DNA of 64,000 nucleotides from Erpobdella octoculata. Its lineage: Eukaryota > Annelida > Clitellata > Hirudinida > Erpobdellidae. The stretch lies in the NCBI GenBank assembly GCA_963978895.1, contig OZ022238.1, positions 10,164,590 to 10,228,589 of the forward strand, in the 5' to 3' direction. A model generated the notes under the pieces. The model was not told where the DNA came from. It searched no databases and worked only from the letters and a program-made list of their open reading frames with translations. The position numbers and the translations under genes are program-made. Below are positions 37,601-49,700 of this stretch, piece by piece (the first letter of the stretch is position 1; every line of letters begins with the position of its first letter).

Positions 37601-39014
37601 GAAATGGAAGTGTCTAATGGCCTTAACAATTTGGCCTCATTTAAATTGTCCAAGAATGATATTGGAGAATATGTTTGTCGCGTGGAAGATTCAAGTCATA
37701 CATGTAAACAAGGACTTGATCCGAAATTTGTATTAGAAAATGGCGTCGTGCGAGGAAATGAAAGTTATACTGAAACTCCAATAGCTTGCTCTGGATTGAT
37801 GACAATTACAAAAATTGACCAGATTAAAGGTTTTTATTTGAAAATGTTCTTATTTTTTTTCTTGAATAATTTTTTTGTGTAAATAATTTGACAATTGCCC
37901 ATCATAAACTGAACATGCTCCTAAATTTCTTCCTCTCGATTAATTTTATCAATTGTTGTGCATCACGAATAGGCTAACAATAGAAGTGGAATGTAAGGTG
38001 AAAGTTATACTTTCGAATGAAAAATACATTTTGACAAAGCTTTATATTTTGCAGACTTTTTGAGGTATTAGAATTATGGTCACATATCTTTCTATTTAGT
38101 CAGTTTCATGACAGCCTTAATTTGGTCTTGTTCTTTTTTGGTTTGAATTAAATCATCTTGATCGAATAGAGTGGTAGGTCGATTATTCAATCTTGAAATT
38201 AGATTGACTACAGCATGAAAACCTCGTGTTTTTGTGATGCTGGAAGCCAAGCGAATGTGTGGTACAGTTGAATAGACACAAAGATATGTACAATAATTAT
38301 ATGCATGAGCTATATGCAAATGTAACTTTTTTGTTTGCATTTAGTGATGTAGCACTATTTAAAGGTAGGTCATTGTTTGGAATCTTCAAATTTTAATGGT
38401 CACAGTGTTGTTTTTGAGATAACAACTTGAATAAGATCGTGCCAGAGGTGATGGAAAAGCGTGTTTCACTATCCAGATTTTGAGAAGAAATGTCTGCTTA
38501 TGCTGCTAATCTGAGGCCAATATTTTAAATTGCATCAGAGTTTAAAATGAGTTCATTTTAATAAGTTTTGAAAAAATACAAGTCCTATAAAAAAGTTGGA
38601 ATTTCTATCAAAGCCTCCAAGTTTATCATCATTAAATTAAAATTTGACTTTATTCTTATTTCTTACTTGCAGGGTACTCGGCGTTGCCCAGGGTTTTTAG
38701 AGGTTTTTCTGCCGTTTTTCTCTCTCGCTCCCGTTTCCTTCCCCGCTTGCTCTCCCGCTTCTGGTCGCATTCCCGGTCACTTTCCCGTTCCCGCTTGCTC
38801 ACCCGTCATTCTCCAGTTCCCATTCCTTCTTGCTGTCCTATTACCTCTTGCTCTCCCGTTTCCGCTCGCTCTCTCGCTCACTTTGTGACCGATCTCAATT
38901 CTTTTTTTCAGAAAAATCTTCTATTGACTTTCAAGGTTGTGTGAAAATTTCATTACGATCGGATGAATGGTGTAGCAAAGCATAAAGGACATACGGACAT
39001 ACAGACATAATGTA

Positions 39015-39051
<37 letters not shown>

Positions 39052-40028
39052 TTGAAGATGTAGTTCAGAGCTATTTAGCTAGCGTCCGCTGGCCAAATTT
39101 AGGCCTGATAATTGGCATGCGAGATAGATTTTAAAAATTACTAAATAAGTGGTTTTACAAGTTGGGTTAGAGAATTAATTGATCAAAACACTTATAAAGA
39201 TTGATTCTAATCTTTAAGTTATATAATCTATTCTCAAATCTTCCAATCAGGCATCAATTTAGTTGTATTAAAATCATAAAAATTTCTACCTGGTGTGCAA
39301 ACTTTCTGTATTGAACCTTAGAAGGTTTCAATGTTTCGGACCTGATTAGTTTTATACTCTGCATTATACTCACCCAGTTTGAGACATTACCACATGGAAA
39401 CACTAACAGAGCATCATTATTGTTTAATACAGCTGTTTATAAAATTTTAATAAACGTTTTTTTACTTTATATTGCCATAGCTTTATGTAATTCACTAAAA
39501 AAATTTGTGTACTGGTGCTGATCAAAGCTGGTGCTGATATTTGCAATTGTCTTTTTTCATTATTTTTTGCAGCGGCTGAAGTCACAACTCCTACTCATAT
39601 CCCAGGTTTATTTTAAAAAATTCCACTTTTATTTGTTATAAAATAGCATTATTTGGGTTTCTGATTTGTTGGAACTATTTTGATACTAGGGTTCAATTTA
39701 GGAAGATTGTTATATGATTTATTATATGAATTATTTATTGTACCTTTGCAATATCAATAAGCCTATGCACTGGTGCAGATTTGCATCTGAGCAGCAGTAA
39801 TAGACTTTTTGTGCTGTTATGAAAAATCCTGTTTTGTTGTTGAAAGCTAGTAAAAATTGAGTTTGTACCAGTTTCTACAGGTGTTGATGTCACTACTGGG
39901 CCAGGTTTTATATATTGATTAATCATTTTTTGGATGCAGCTTTCTCTATGAAATGTATATATGTAATATTTATGTATTTACTTAATTGTGTATTAGTGCA
40001 TGTAGTTAAGCGAAACCTGCTTGAAAGA

Positions 40029-40085
<57 letters not shown>

Positions 40086-40160
40086 CAGTTGGTAAGAGCG
40101 CTTGCATTTAGGCGAGGCGGTGTTGCCGTAGACACGTGGGTTCGATTCCTAGTAGAGTCT

Positions 40161-40201
<41 letters not shown>

Positions 40202-40262
40202 ATATATATATTTATATGTATATATATATATTTATATGTATATATATGTATATATATATATG

Positions 40263-40330
<68 letters not shown>

Positions 40331-40542
40331 AAAAAAAGTTAAACGGCTCTGATGATGGCAAAAAATTGACGAAATAGATCTATTAGCCTATAAGATTATG
40401 GAGTTTGTGTTTGAGAATAAATTATTTTTAAACCGATTTAGAGTATTGGAAAAAATTAAAATAAATCGATTCAGCCAAGTGCGCCACTTTTTTCAATCGA
40501 GTTTGCCTAAAAGAACATATAGCGCCGAAGTATTCAAAAAAA

Positions 40543-40593
<51 letters not shown>

Positions 40594-41367
40594 TTTTATA
40601 CATGCTCTGTTGAGTATAGCTGCCCATTTTTTATTGATTAATTTTTTAACGTAAGACTCCAAATTGCGAATAACGATTTTGTTTTTTGAATAAAATTCTT
40701 TATTAATTAACGGGCTTACTGTACAGTTTCGGCTTGAAAGCCATCATCAGAGCCCTTTAAATAGAAAATAATGAAAATATTCAAAAACGGACGAATGTAA
40801 AAGTCGAATTGAAGTTGGAACAATGGCGAAACTTATTTACTTAACACTAGACAATTAGGAAATAAATATAATTCAAACGGATATGGTTGTGATAAAACCA
40901 AGCAGAGATAAAATAATGTGAGATAAAATTAAACTGAGGTACATGGTATATAAAGAGCAGGAATACTACTGTAAAAACAGAAAACGTGAAATGGAGTGAA
41001 ATTGAGTTTAGATTTTGTTAAATGTTTGATATGGAATGAGAATCGGTATTAGAGAGTATGTAAACTTTAAACACCTCATACGAACGTATTCCTCACCATA
41101 ATAACCAGCTTATCAGCCAACCCACTTTTACATTCGTCCGTTTTTGAATATTTTCATTATTTTCTATTTAAAGGGCTCTGATGAAGGCTTTCGAGCCAAA
41201 ACTGTACAAAAGCCCGTTTTAAAAATTAATAAAGAATTTTATTTAAAAAACAAAATCGTTATTCACAATTTGGAGTCTTACGTTAAGAAAATAATCAATA
41301 AAAAATGGGCAGTTATATTCAACAGAGCATGTATAAAAGAAAATCTACTGCCGAGTTATGCAAAAAA

Positions 41368-41453
<86 letters not shown>

Positions 41454-44400
41454 TTTTTACGTTTCCCCGTGAATGAAACTTGACCAGAAAGTAAGCCTTA
41501 TCATACAAAGCATATATGATGGTATGTATTAGTATCAGTGCCTGTACAAATACTTTTTAAAAGTATTTCAAATATAAAAACTAATAGGGGAGAGCTGTAC
41601 TAAATGGCCACCTTTTTTCTACTCGTATTTAACTGAATTATACAAGAAAACTATAAGTGATAGAATAAAACTTGTTTTTCATAATCAATTCACATTTATA
41701 TCACTATCAAATAATGTGCATCAAAATTTTTAAAACTTTTACAGTTTAAAAAAACCGCTAAATAACGCAACCTCTTCCAAAAAATCGGCGTGGCCATTCA
41801 TTATAACATTTTAGTACTGAATGACCACCCTCTAGTACTGAATGGCCACTGGTCAGGTTCTCTTGAAAAAACGTTGCAATCTTCGTAATTATTTGACAAA
41901 ATGTTTATAGTTTATATTTAAGTCTTTATTGCTGGTAATTACTAATTACAAATATTTATGGATGCAATTTGTGAGTCTATTAGCAAATTGTGGCCTACAT
42001 TCCGGGTTTGCTTGATTATAAACTTTATGTGTTCATTTCTTTGTTTAATTTAAAAAAAATAGATTTTATAATTTTTTAAAAATTGTATCTAAATCTGCAA
42101 TATTTGTGCCATATATCATTAGTTATAAATTTGTTTTATTCTGTGCTTTTATCTTTATAGAAAGCTTAAAAATCTGTAATCAGTTTCACCTTATAATTTT
42201 GTCGATATACCAAAGTTTTAAAAAAAAAGAAAAATATAAGAATATGCCAGTTTTTGTTTTCATCTTATTGATAACAAAACTATATTCAAATCATCACTTT
42301 TGTCCATATATAGATTAGTTTGTTAACCGTTACTGTTGTTGACCGAGAAATTCTCTGAAAGATCTTTTTTCATAAATAGAAGCCCTAATTTATGTTCTGC
42401 CTGGTACTTCTGCCCACTTAAAAATAAATTTAGCTTTATCAATCATTTCACATTTCTGTACGTGGACCTTTCAACTGCTGTATATTTTTCTTTGCTGAGA
42501 AATGATGGCCATTCAGTACGACCGAATGGTGGCCATTCAATACAACCGAATGGTGGCCATTCAGTATGACCGAATGGTGGCCATTATGTACAATCTGGGT
42601 TACTTGAGCAAATCAAAAGTCACAATTTTTATAATGTTAGACGCCCAAAATTAGGATTAAAGTATTAAATAAACATTTATTTATTTACTAAAAAATTAAA
42701 ACCTTAACTAATTTATAAGAATTGAATATTCCTGACTTGACACAAATTTTCTTTTCTTTGCTGAAAACATAAAAAGCTGCATAATTCTTAAAAGAGACTT
42801 GCAAAGCACACAATTTTAACACGAAACAAAAAAGACATATAAATATACATTTTAAAAATAAAATTGTTAACCTAAATCATTTTTTTCCTCATAAAAACCT
42901 CAGTGGCTGTTCAGTACAGTGGCCATTCAGTATGGGTCTCCGCTACTTATTTTAAAAGTATCTCAAATACTGATACAAAACACTTGGCTTCTGAAGTATT
43001 TGAAATACAAAATACAGTGGTATCTGGACAAACGAGTGCCTTAACATAGGAGATTCTCGAGATACGAGCCTCCGAGCGAGCGATGTTTTGTTTTGAGCAA
43101 TTGAATAATCAGCAGCGAGTTGGCCAGCTGCACACGTCATGTGCTTTTCAGTCAGTGTGCTGTTGAAGCATTTTTGATAAGTTGTGCTTGCGTTTTGTGC
43201 TTTTAGTGCATTTACAGTATATAACTTTTTACACCAAGGGAGAGGTCAGTGCTCAGAATTAAAGCATGAAATCATAGAAAAACATGAGCAAGGTGTGCAA
43301 GTGACTGACTTGGTGGGGCATAACGAGCATAGTACTTCAACGATATGTACTGTGCTTAAACAGAAGTAGTCGATAAAGGGTATAACGCCAGCTAGGGGCG
43401 TCACAAGGGTGGCTTTATGGGTGCTGGAATGGATTAATTGTATTTCAATTAATTTAATTGAGTCAAATTACTTTCAGAAATTTGATGTACGAGCAAAAAT
43501 ATAAAATACAATCCCAAGTTTTTATTAATTACAATGTGGTTAAATGTAATCATATCATAAAAAATAGCCTGCAGCACTGAAAAGAAATTCCACTGGAGCT
43601 GATGATGGGATTGGTGTGTTTTATTTGATGAACATCTCCTCGATGACTGGATAGGACTTGAGAGCACTCAATGTTCTGTCAGAACTGTCAAGGTACTGCA
43701 GACACTGAAGCTGAACTTGATTTTCTTCGCTCTCTTTGCACTGTGTCTCGGTATCTTGGGTGAATGAAAAAAACCATCATATTGGCAAGCTGGAATTGCT
43801 GCAGGATATTGCACTTCAATCTCTTTAGCTCTAAACCGTTGTGCAGATTCCAAAAACACTTACCAGCAAGACTCTTTTTTTCGCTTCGGAAACCCACAAC
43901 ATCTTAAAAAATGAATGTGTTACACACGCCAAAATATGTTCCTTTGGTATATCGCCTATTTCTAACAAAAACTTGAATGGGATCTTTAAATCTTTAAGGA
44001 TTGCAAATGCCAACGGCTTACAATGCACAAGTGGACCGTTGAGAAAGAATTGAAGTGAGTTCTGTATGGTTAATAAGGCTGGTAGAAGGTAGCCCAGATA
44101 ACTATTTTTTTCATCTTGAAAAATATCAGTGGCTGCAGTGAGTGGTCGAAGTACTGTTACATTTTCTTCTAAGAATTCAAGCTTGATGTCTTTGAAAAGT
44201 GGCAAAGACAGAGCCATATACAACTCCTTTATTTTACAACGTTTTTATTAGGTCACAAAGTTGTTTGTGTGTTTGTTTGTCCGATTTCTCTCGGCATGTA
44301 CTTACAGTTATGATTTTTGGATATGTTATAGATTAATGTTGATAGAATATAAATACCAATTCTGAGAATAAAAAAGCTATGTGCAGACAAATCATAACTA

Positions 44401-46719
44401 ACTACTTCTCGCTTTCTCCTTCTCCCTCTCTCACTATCTCTCTCTTTCTCTCTCTCGCGCATGGAACCACGCGCTAGAGTGAGAGAAGGAGGAAGTGGAA
44501 TCATCACATGCCTTGCTCCAACTTGATGAGTCAGAGCAACTCGATGAACATGCGAATAACCATGAATATGAATGAAGTTTCACAGTGTGCAATGTGTGCG
44601 CTTGTTTAGATGATGCGACCATATATTATGGAATTCCACGTATCTCAGCTATTACACAGCAACAGAATTTTTAGAAGGATTTGCAAACTGGCTTCGTGAT
44701 GACATAGTAGAGATACTATGGGGCTTTCTGAAAAATTTGTTTTATAACTATTTATTTGTCAGTTAATATATGATCATATTAACCCAAATTCTTATAAAAT
44801 TCTTATAAAAGTCCGACATCGACCCAGCAGAGAGGGAGAGAGCATAGTTGCGTAGATTGCTAGTTATGTTTGTATATTAGGTTGGGGAATACGAGTCAGC
44901 CTTCACGTGGCACTCCCTGTGATTAACCAGTCATTTGAATACATTTATTCTAAAAGCTAAATTCTTAAATTTCACCCTTCAAAACCGAAAAAGTAGAAAA
45001 TAATTTTAACATAATAAAAAATATATTTTTAATAAACAACGTTTTTCTTGTGCCCTAAAAAGTATAAAATAATATTCCTATAATTCATATACAACGGAAA
45101 ACGTTGCGGGCACATTATAGGCTATGGCTACAACATCAACAACTTTAATAAAACAAATGGTTATAAAAAATAATGCGCCCGCAACGTTTTCCGTTGTATA
45201 TGAATTATAGGAATATTATTTTATACTTTTTAGGGCGCAAGAAAAACGTTGTTTTGTAAAAATGTATTTTTTACTATGTAATTCATTTAAAGCTCAATGA
45301 GCCGGCAAACAGAATTGTACTGTGAGTTCCATCTGGTTGCACAAGGAAGTAAAAGTTGTTTCCTACATATCTCCTTTACCATTTCAGCAACCTTGGGGCT
45401 GCGTGATGAAGCATTCCATAGTGCTTGAGACTTGGCCATTGATGAACTGTGCAGCCGATTGTACAAATTGTTTTCAGTCAAAGCTGCATGAATGTCATGA
45501 GATTCAATTAGGTTTAGGGTATGGCATGCACAACTGTGATGTGGGGGTATGAAAACATCAAGTTGCGAGTTATTTGCCATGTCAAAAATAGCAGCTAGAT
45601 CATCTTTCTTGACATCTGTATCCTCGTCGTCAGCATCATCGTTGTCATCGTACATTTTTTCACATCATTCCTTGCATACTCCTTGAATGTCTTCACAAAA
45701 TTTGAACCACTGTCAGTAACAGTGGTGGAGATCTTGACATCCATCTCATATTCCATAAATATATCCAACAACATTTCAGTTAGTGACTCATAGGTGTGGG
45801 CACCCTATGAATCTCCGACAACCAAGCACTGCTGATTTGTGAGTAAAGTCACCCTGCTGTTGTGCATTTGTATTTTTTTTCACTGATCTGTACTTTCCAT
45901 CCAATATTGAAAGCAAATACTTTTCAAAGTTATCCATATCCAAATTAAAAATATATTATAATCATTTTACTACAGGACTATAGCGTCAATACAGAGATAA
46001 TATTACGTGAACAAAAAACAATAATTTCTAAGGGTAAATAATTGGTTAGGTCGCATTTAAAAAAAGTAATTTGGAAAAATCTTAAGAATAAGAAATACTC
46101 ACTGAAAATGTATTTCAAATACTAGTACAAAATATGTGGCTTTCTAAGTATTTTAAATACCAATACAAGGGACTCCCAATGTATTTTTAATATGTATTTC
46201 AAATGAAAGTATTGGAAATACGTATATGTGCATGCACTGATTAGTATACCTAGAGCTTTACCGATTCCACATTTACCAGGTTTTATTTTCAGGGAAACAT
46301 GATGTGCATAAGAGCTCTGAACCATTTTGTTAAGCCTGGCCGGTCTGCAGGCACGAAAGTTCAAGTCTTTGCATTTGCAGGGCTGTACCATACACGCAAT
46401 ATACTAAAGTTGAACAAGAAAAATTAAAAAGGTTTTTTGTTAGGAGCAGCAGTTTCAACAAACAATTTTTGTTGTGACTTTTTGACATTAAAAAATTCAT
46501 GTCTAATATTGCATTTTATTTCATTGCAATTCTTGTGATGATCTAGTTTCTAGAACCAATTGGGTGGGGTAACTTATCATCAGTAGATACATTATGAACA
46601 TAATGCATGCCTACATTTTACAGTCACAAAAGCCCAAGCACGACCCAGCCCATCTTAATATGCTGACCCACCCCTTGCAGGGCTCTAGTATCTATGTGTG
46701 TTTTTCTATATGTATGACA

Positions 46720-46752
<33 letters not shown>

Positions 46753-49700
46753 TGTATGTATGTATGTATGTATGTATGTATGTATGTATGTATGGATATA
46801 TGATACATTTCCACACATACCTTCATATAAGCTGTTTTTCACTGCTGGAAGTTTATATTTTTCATAGTTATCTATGTTTTTAAACATTTTTGCATGTTAG
46901 ACATCCAATTTGCTTCATTATATGGCATGCCACTTGTTTCTTAGTATTAAGATTTTCACTTATAAAATAAATCACAAGATTGTTTATACCAACATGTGGT
47001 TTTTTTGTAGATATTCGTTGTTTAAAGGGTGATACAATCATTTGACAGTTATATATATACAGTAGACTGAAAAGCCAAATCGAAGGACTCTGCATCTGGA
47101 GTGACTCTGCTATAACCACTAATCTTTCAAATTCTTTAACGGCTTGAAAAATTATATTTATTAAATTTGTCAGCCGTAAACGAGCCATAAGAAGTTTGGC
47201 CAGCCAAAATTTGAGCCGTAATTTTGCTCTAGCCAGCCGACATCCTAAAAAATATTCGGCGCCCGGGTCTAATCCCAGTCAAGTTGCAGTGAATCGGTTT
47301 AAGTTTGTCACCTCCATTTTTTATCAAATGTTTTTCAATGTAACATCACAATTTTCAGGATTGTCTCAGCATCTGACAACTCTTGAATATCCTGGTTCTT
47401 CAAAGAGTTCAGAAGGCATGGGCTTGTATTGTTTTTTTTTATTTAGTTAGATTTTACCAGCGTATTTTCACTAGTATTCACTTTAAGAGTTGGACATCAT
47501 TATTTTTGGTTCAAGTCTATCCTGGTTTTGTGGACTAATTTTGGTTGGACAGCTTGACTTATATTTCTTGTAGTTTCTTCTGGTACTTACCAATACGCTA
47601 TAAGGTTGAAAATTGGTCTTGCAGTTTCTTTCATCTAAAATAAGAGACATTAAAAAATGTTCTAATAGAGGTGACTAAACTGATACAACATTATCAATAG
47701 AGCATTTGTGCCCCTACTGTATGGAGTAGCATCCCATTTTAAACTTGCTTTTTTAATTTTTTAAAATTATTTAAAACTAGAAATACCCCGTCAAAAATTA
47801 TGCTGTTTTGTTTTTATCAAACCATCAGATATTAAATAAAGAATGTTTTCTATTTCGACCATTATTATTGGAAGTTTAATCAAATCAGGATGTCATTTAT
47901 TATAATAGTTTATAGTCCTTTACACCAGGTGTTTTAAGACTGAATCAGGATCTCAATCGCTGTAAATGATTAAATGTGATACCTGCTCAGCAATATCAAA
48001 AAATTGTTCTATGCTTTGGATTGAACCTGGTTCAAGCAAATTAAAATCACTACATTTTATGCCATGCCTTCCTTTGAACAATAAATCCAGCATAATGATT
48101 GATGTAATCAGACATGGACTTCTATAAAATAGCACCTGGACGGTCAACCAAATCATTTTGAGCTGTACCCAGTTGGTCCCATATCTATTTAGCTGTTCCT
48201 ATTCAAGTAGTTCGGTCTGCGTTTGGATTTATTGTTATGAAGCGTGTACTGGTTATTTTTAACATTGATAATGTTGATAACATTGATATATTTAATAATA
48301 TTTATCGTTGAAATTACGCATTAGTGACTGCGCTCAACACTTGTTTATTTAAATTTAGCTATTTTTGCTGCATGTTATCGAAAGTTTGACTAATTGACAT
48401 TTGAAAACAGTTGGGATTGCTAATATTCTGAACAATTAGATTTATTTCTGTATTGTAAAATTTTTTATTGTTAAAAATGCCGCACAAGTGCCAGGCATAT
48501 GGTTGCAAAACAAACTACAAAAGTGATCCGAGGCCATCGGTGGGTGAAAATAAACCGACAATGCGTAGCGTTCCTATAAATGATAACATACATTTACAGA
48601 AATGGATTATAGCAAATCCTCGAAAAAACTGGAAACCAACTGCCAGTTCAAAAATTTGCTCAATTTATTTCAGTGATATGGACTTTGATTAAATCCAGCT
48701 GTGACGATACAAATCAGCATTGTAGAAGGAAAAAAACTAAATTTAGAGTCCGGACAACCTTTTCAATGTCGACTGAAAAAAGGTGCAGTGCTTAGTGTTT
48801 TTCCTGGTGCTCCAAAATACTGCTCAACTCGGAGAGTATCGTCAAGATCTACTGTTTGTGCTACAGTTTCAAGTCACCACGAGTACGAAATAAAAAGAAA
48901 TATTGAGATGGAGAAGAAATTTTCAATAGTGATTGTTTAGCAAATCAAACACCGGAGGTTTTGGCAGAACGGCTGAAGAATGAAACGACACTGCCAACAA
49001 ACTTGACTATTACCACAATTGATGACGTTTTGTTAATTTATTGCTTAAAAGTTGAAGCTGATAAAGTTAAAGTGGTTTATTGTGTCTCGGTGGCAGAGGA
49101 TCTGTCAACGGTTGTCAGTTTGGATGATGTAACTGTTCCAGCCAACACATTCAAAGATTTTTTAACAAACGGATTAGTTACGCCAATGTCTCAGCTTATT
49201 AATTTGTCAGCTCGAATGAAGACTTGGTCAGAAAATTCAAAAACGATAACCTGGCAGTCATTCACAAAAATGGCTGTTAGCATTTTAAAAGAAGGACTAA
49301 ACATTCTAACAGAATGCATGCAGTCCAGAAAGTAACAAACAATGCATACTTGAGTTTGTTTTAGAACAAGCCAAACTGCTGAAAAAAAGCAAGTTTCATC
49401 GTCTTTACTCACCTGCGCTCACAATCATGTCACTTTGAAAAAGATCAGCAAAAGTCTTGATGAAAATTATGGGCTCGATAATTTATCATATCTATATCTG
49501 AGAATTTCTAAGTTGAATGAATATGAACTAAGCATGTTGCTGATCATAGATGACAACTATGTTGCAAAGCGACTAGAGTTTAGTGGAGGAAATGTGATTG
49601 AATTAGATGATGATGGAAATGTGGCATCAACATTGCTGTGCTTCATGATCAAGTCATTGGCTGGTAAATATAAAGATACTGTTGCAGTTTTTCCAATCAA

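Larger units (their letters stand above)
41536..46239 (-). mobile_element. 4.7-kb hAT transposon, TSD ATTAGTAT, with nested inserts
   Basis: Ends CAGTGCCTGTACAAATAC and (inverted) CAGTGCATGCACATATAC. Perfect 8-bp duplication ATTAGTAT at 41528-41535 and 46240-46247. Subterminal regions on both sides are rich in agtatttcaaata-type repeats. Transposase remains run on the minus strand between 45655 and 43450. Nested within are the element at 41587, a Tigger-like fragment at 43013 and the palindrome at 45011. Confidence 0.85.

Noticed and set aside
44253..44622. Arg/Glu- and Ser-rich minus-strand frames
   Set aside because: Derived from a ctctctctttctc microsatellite-like stretch; no motif.
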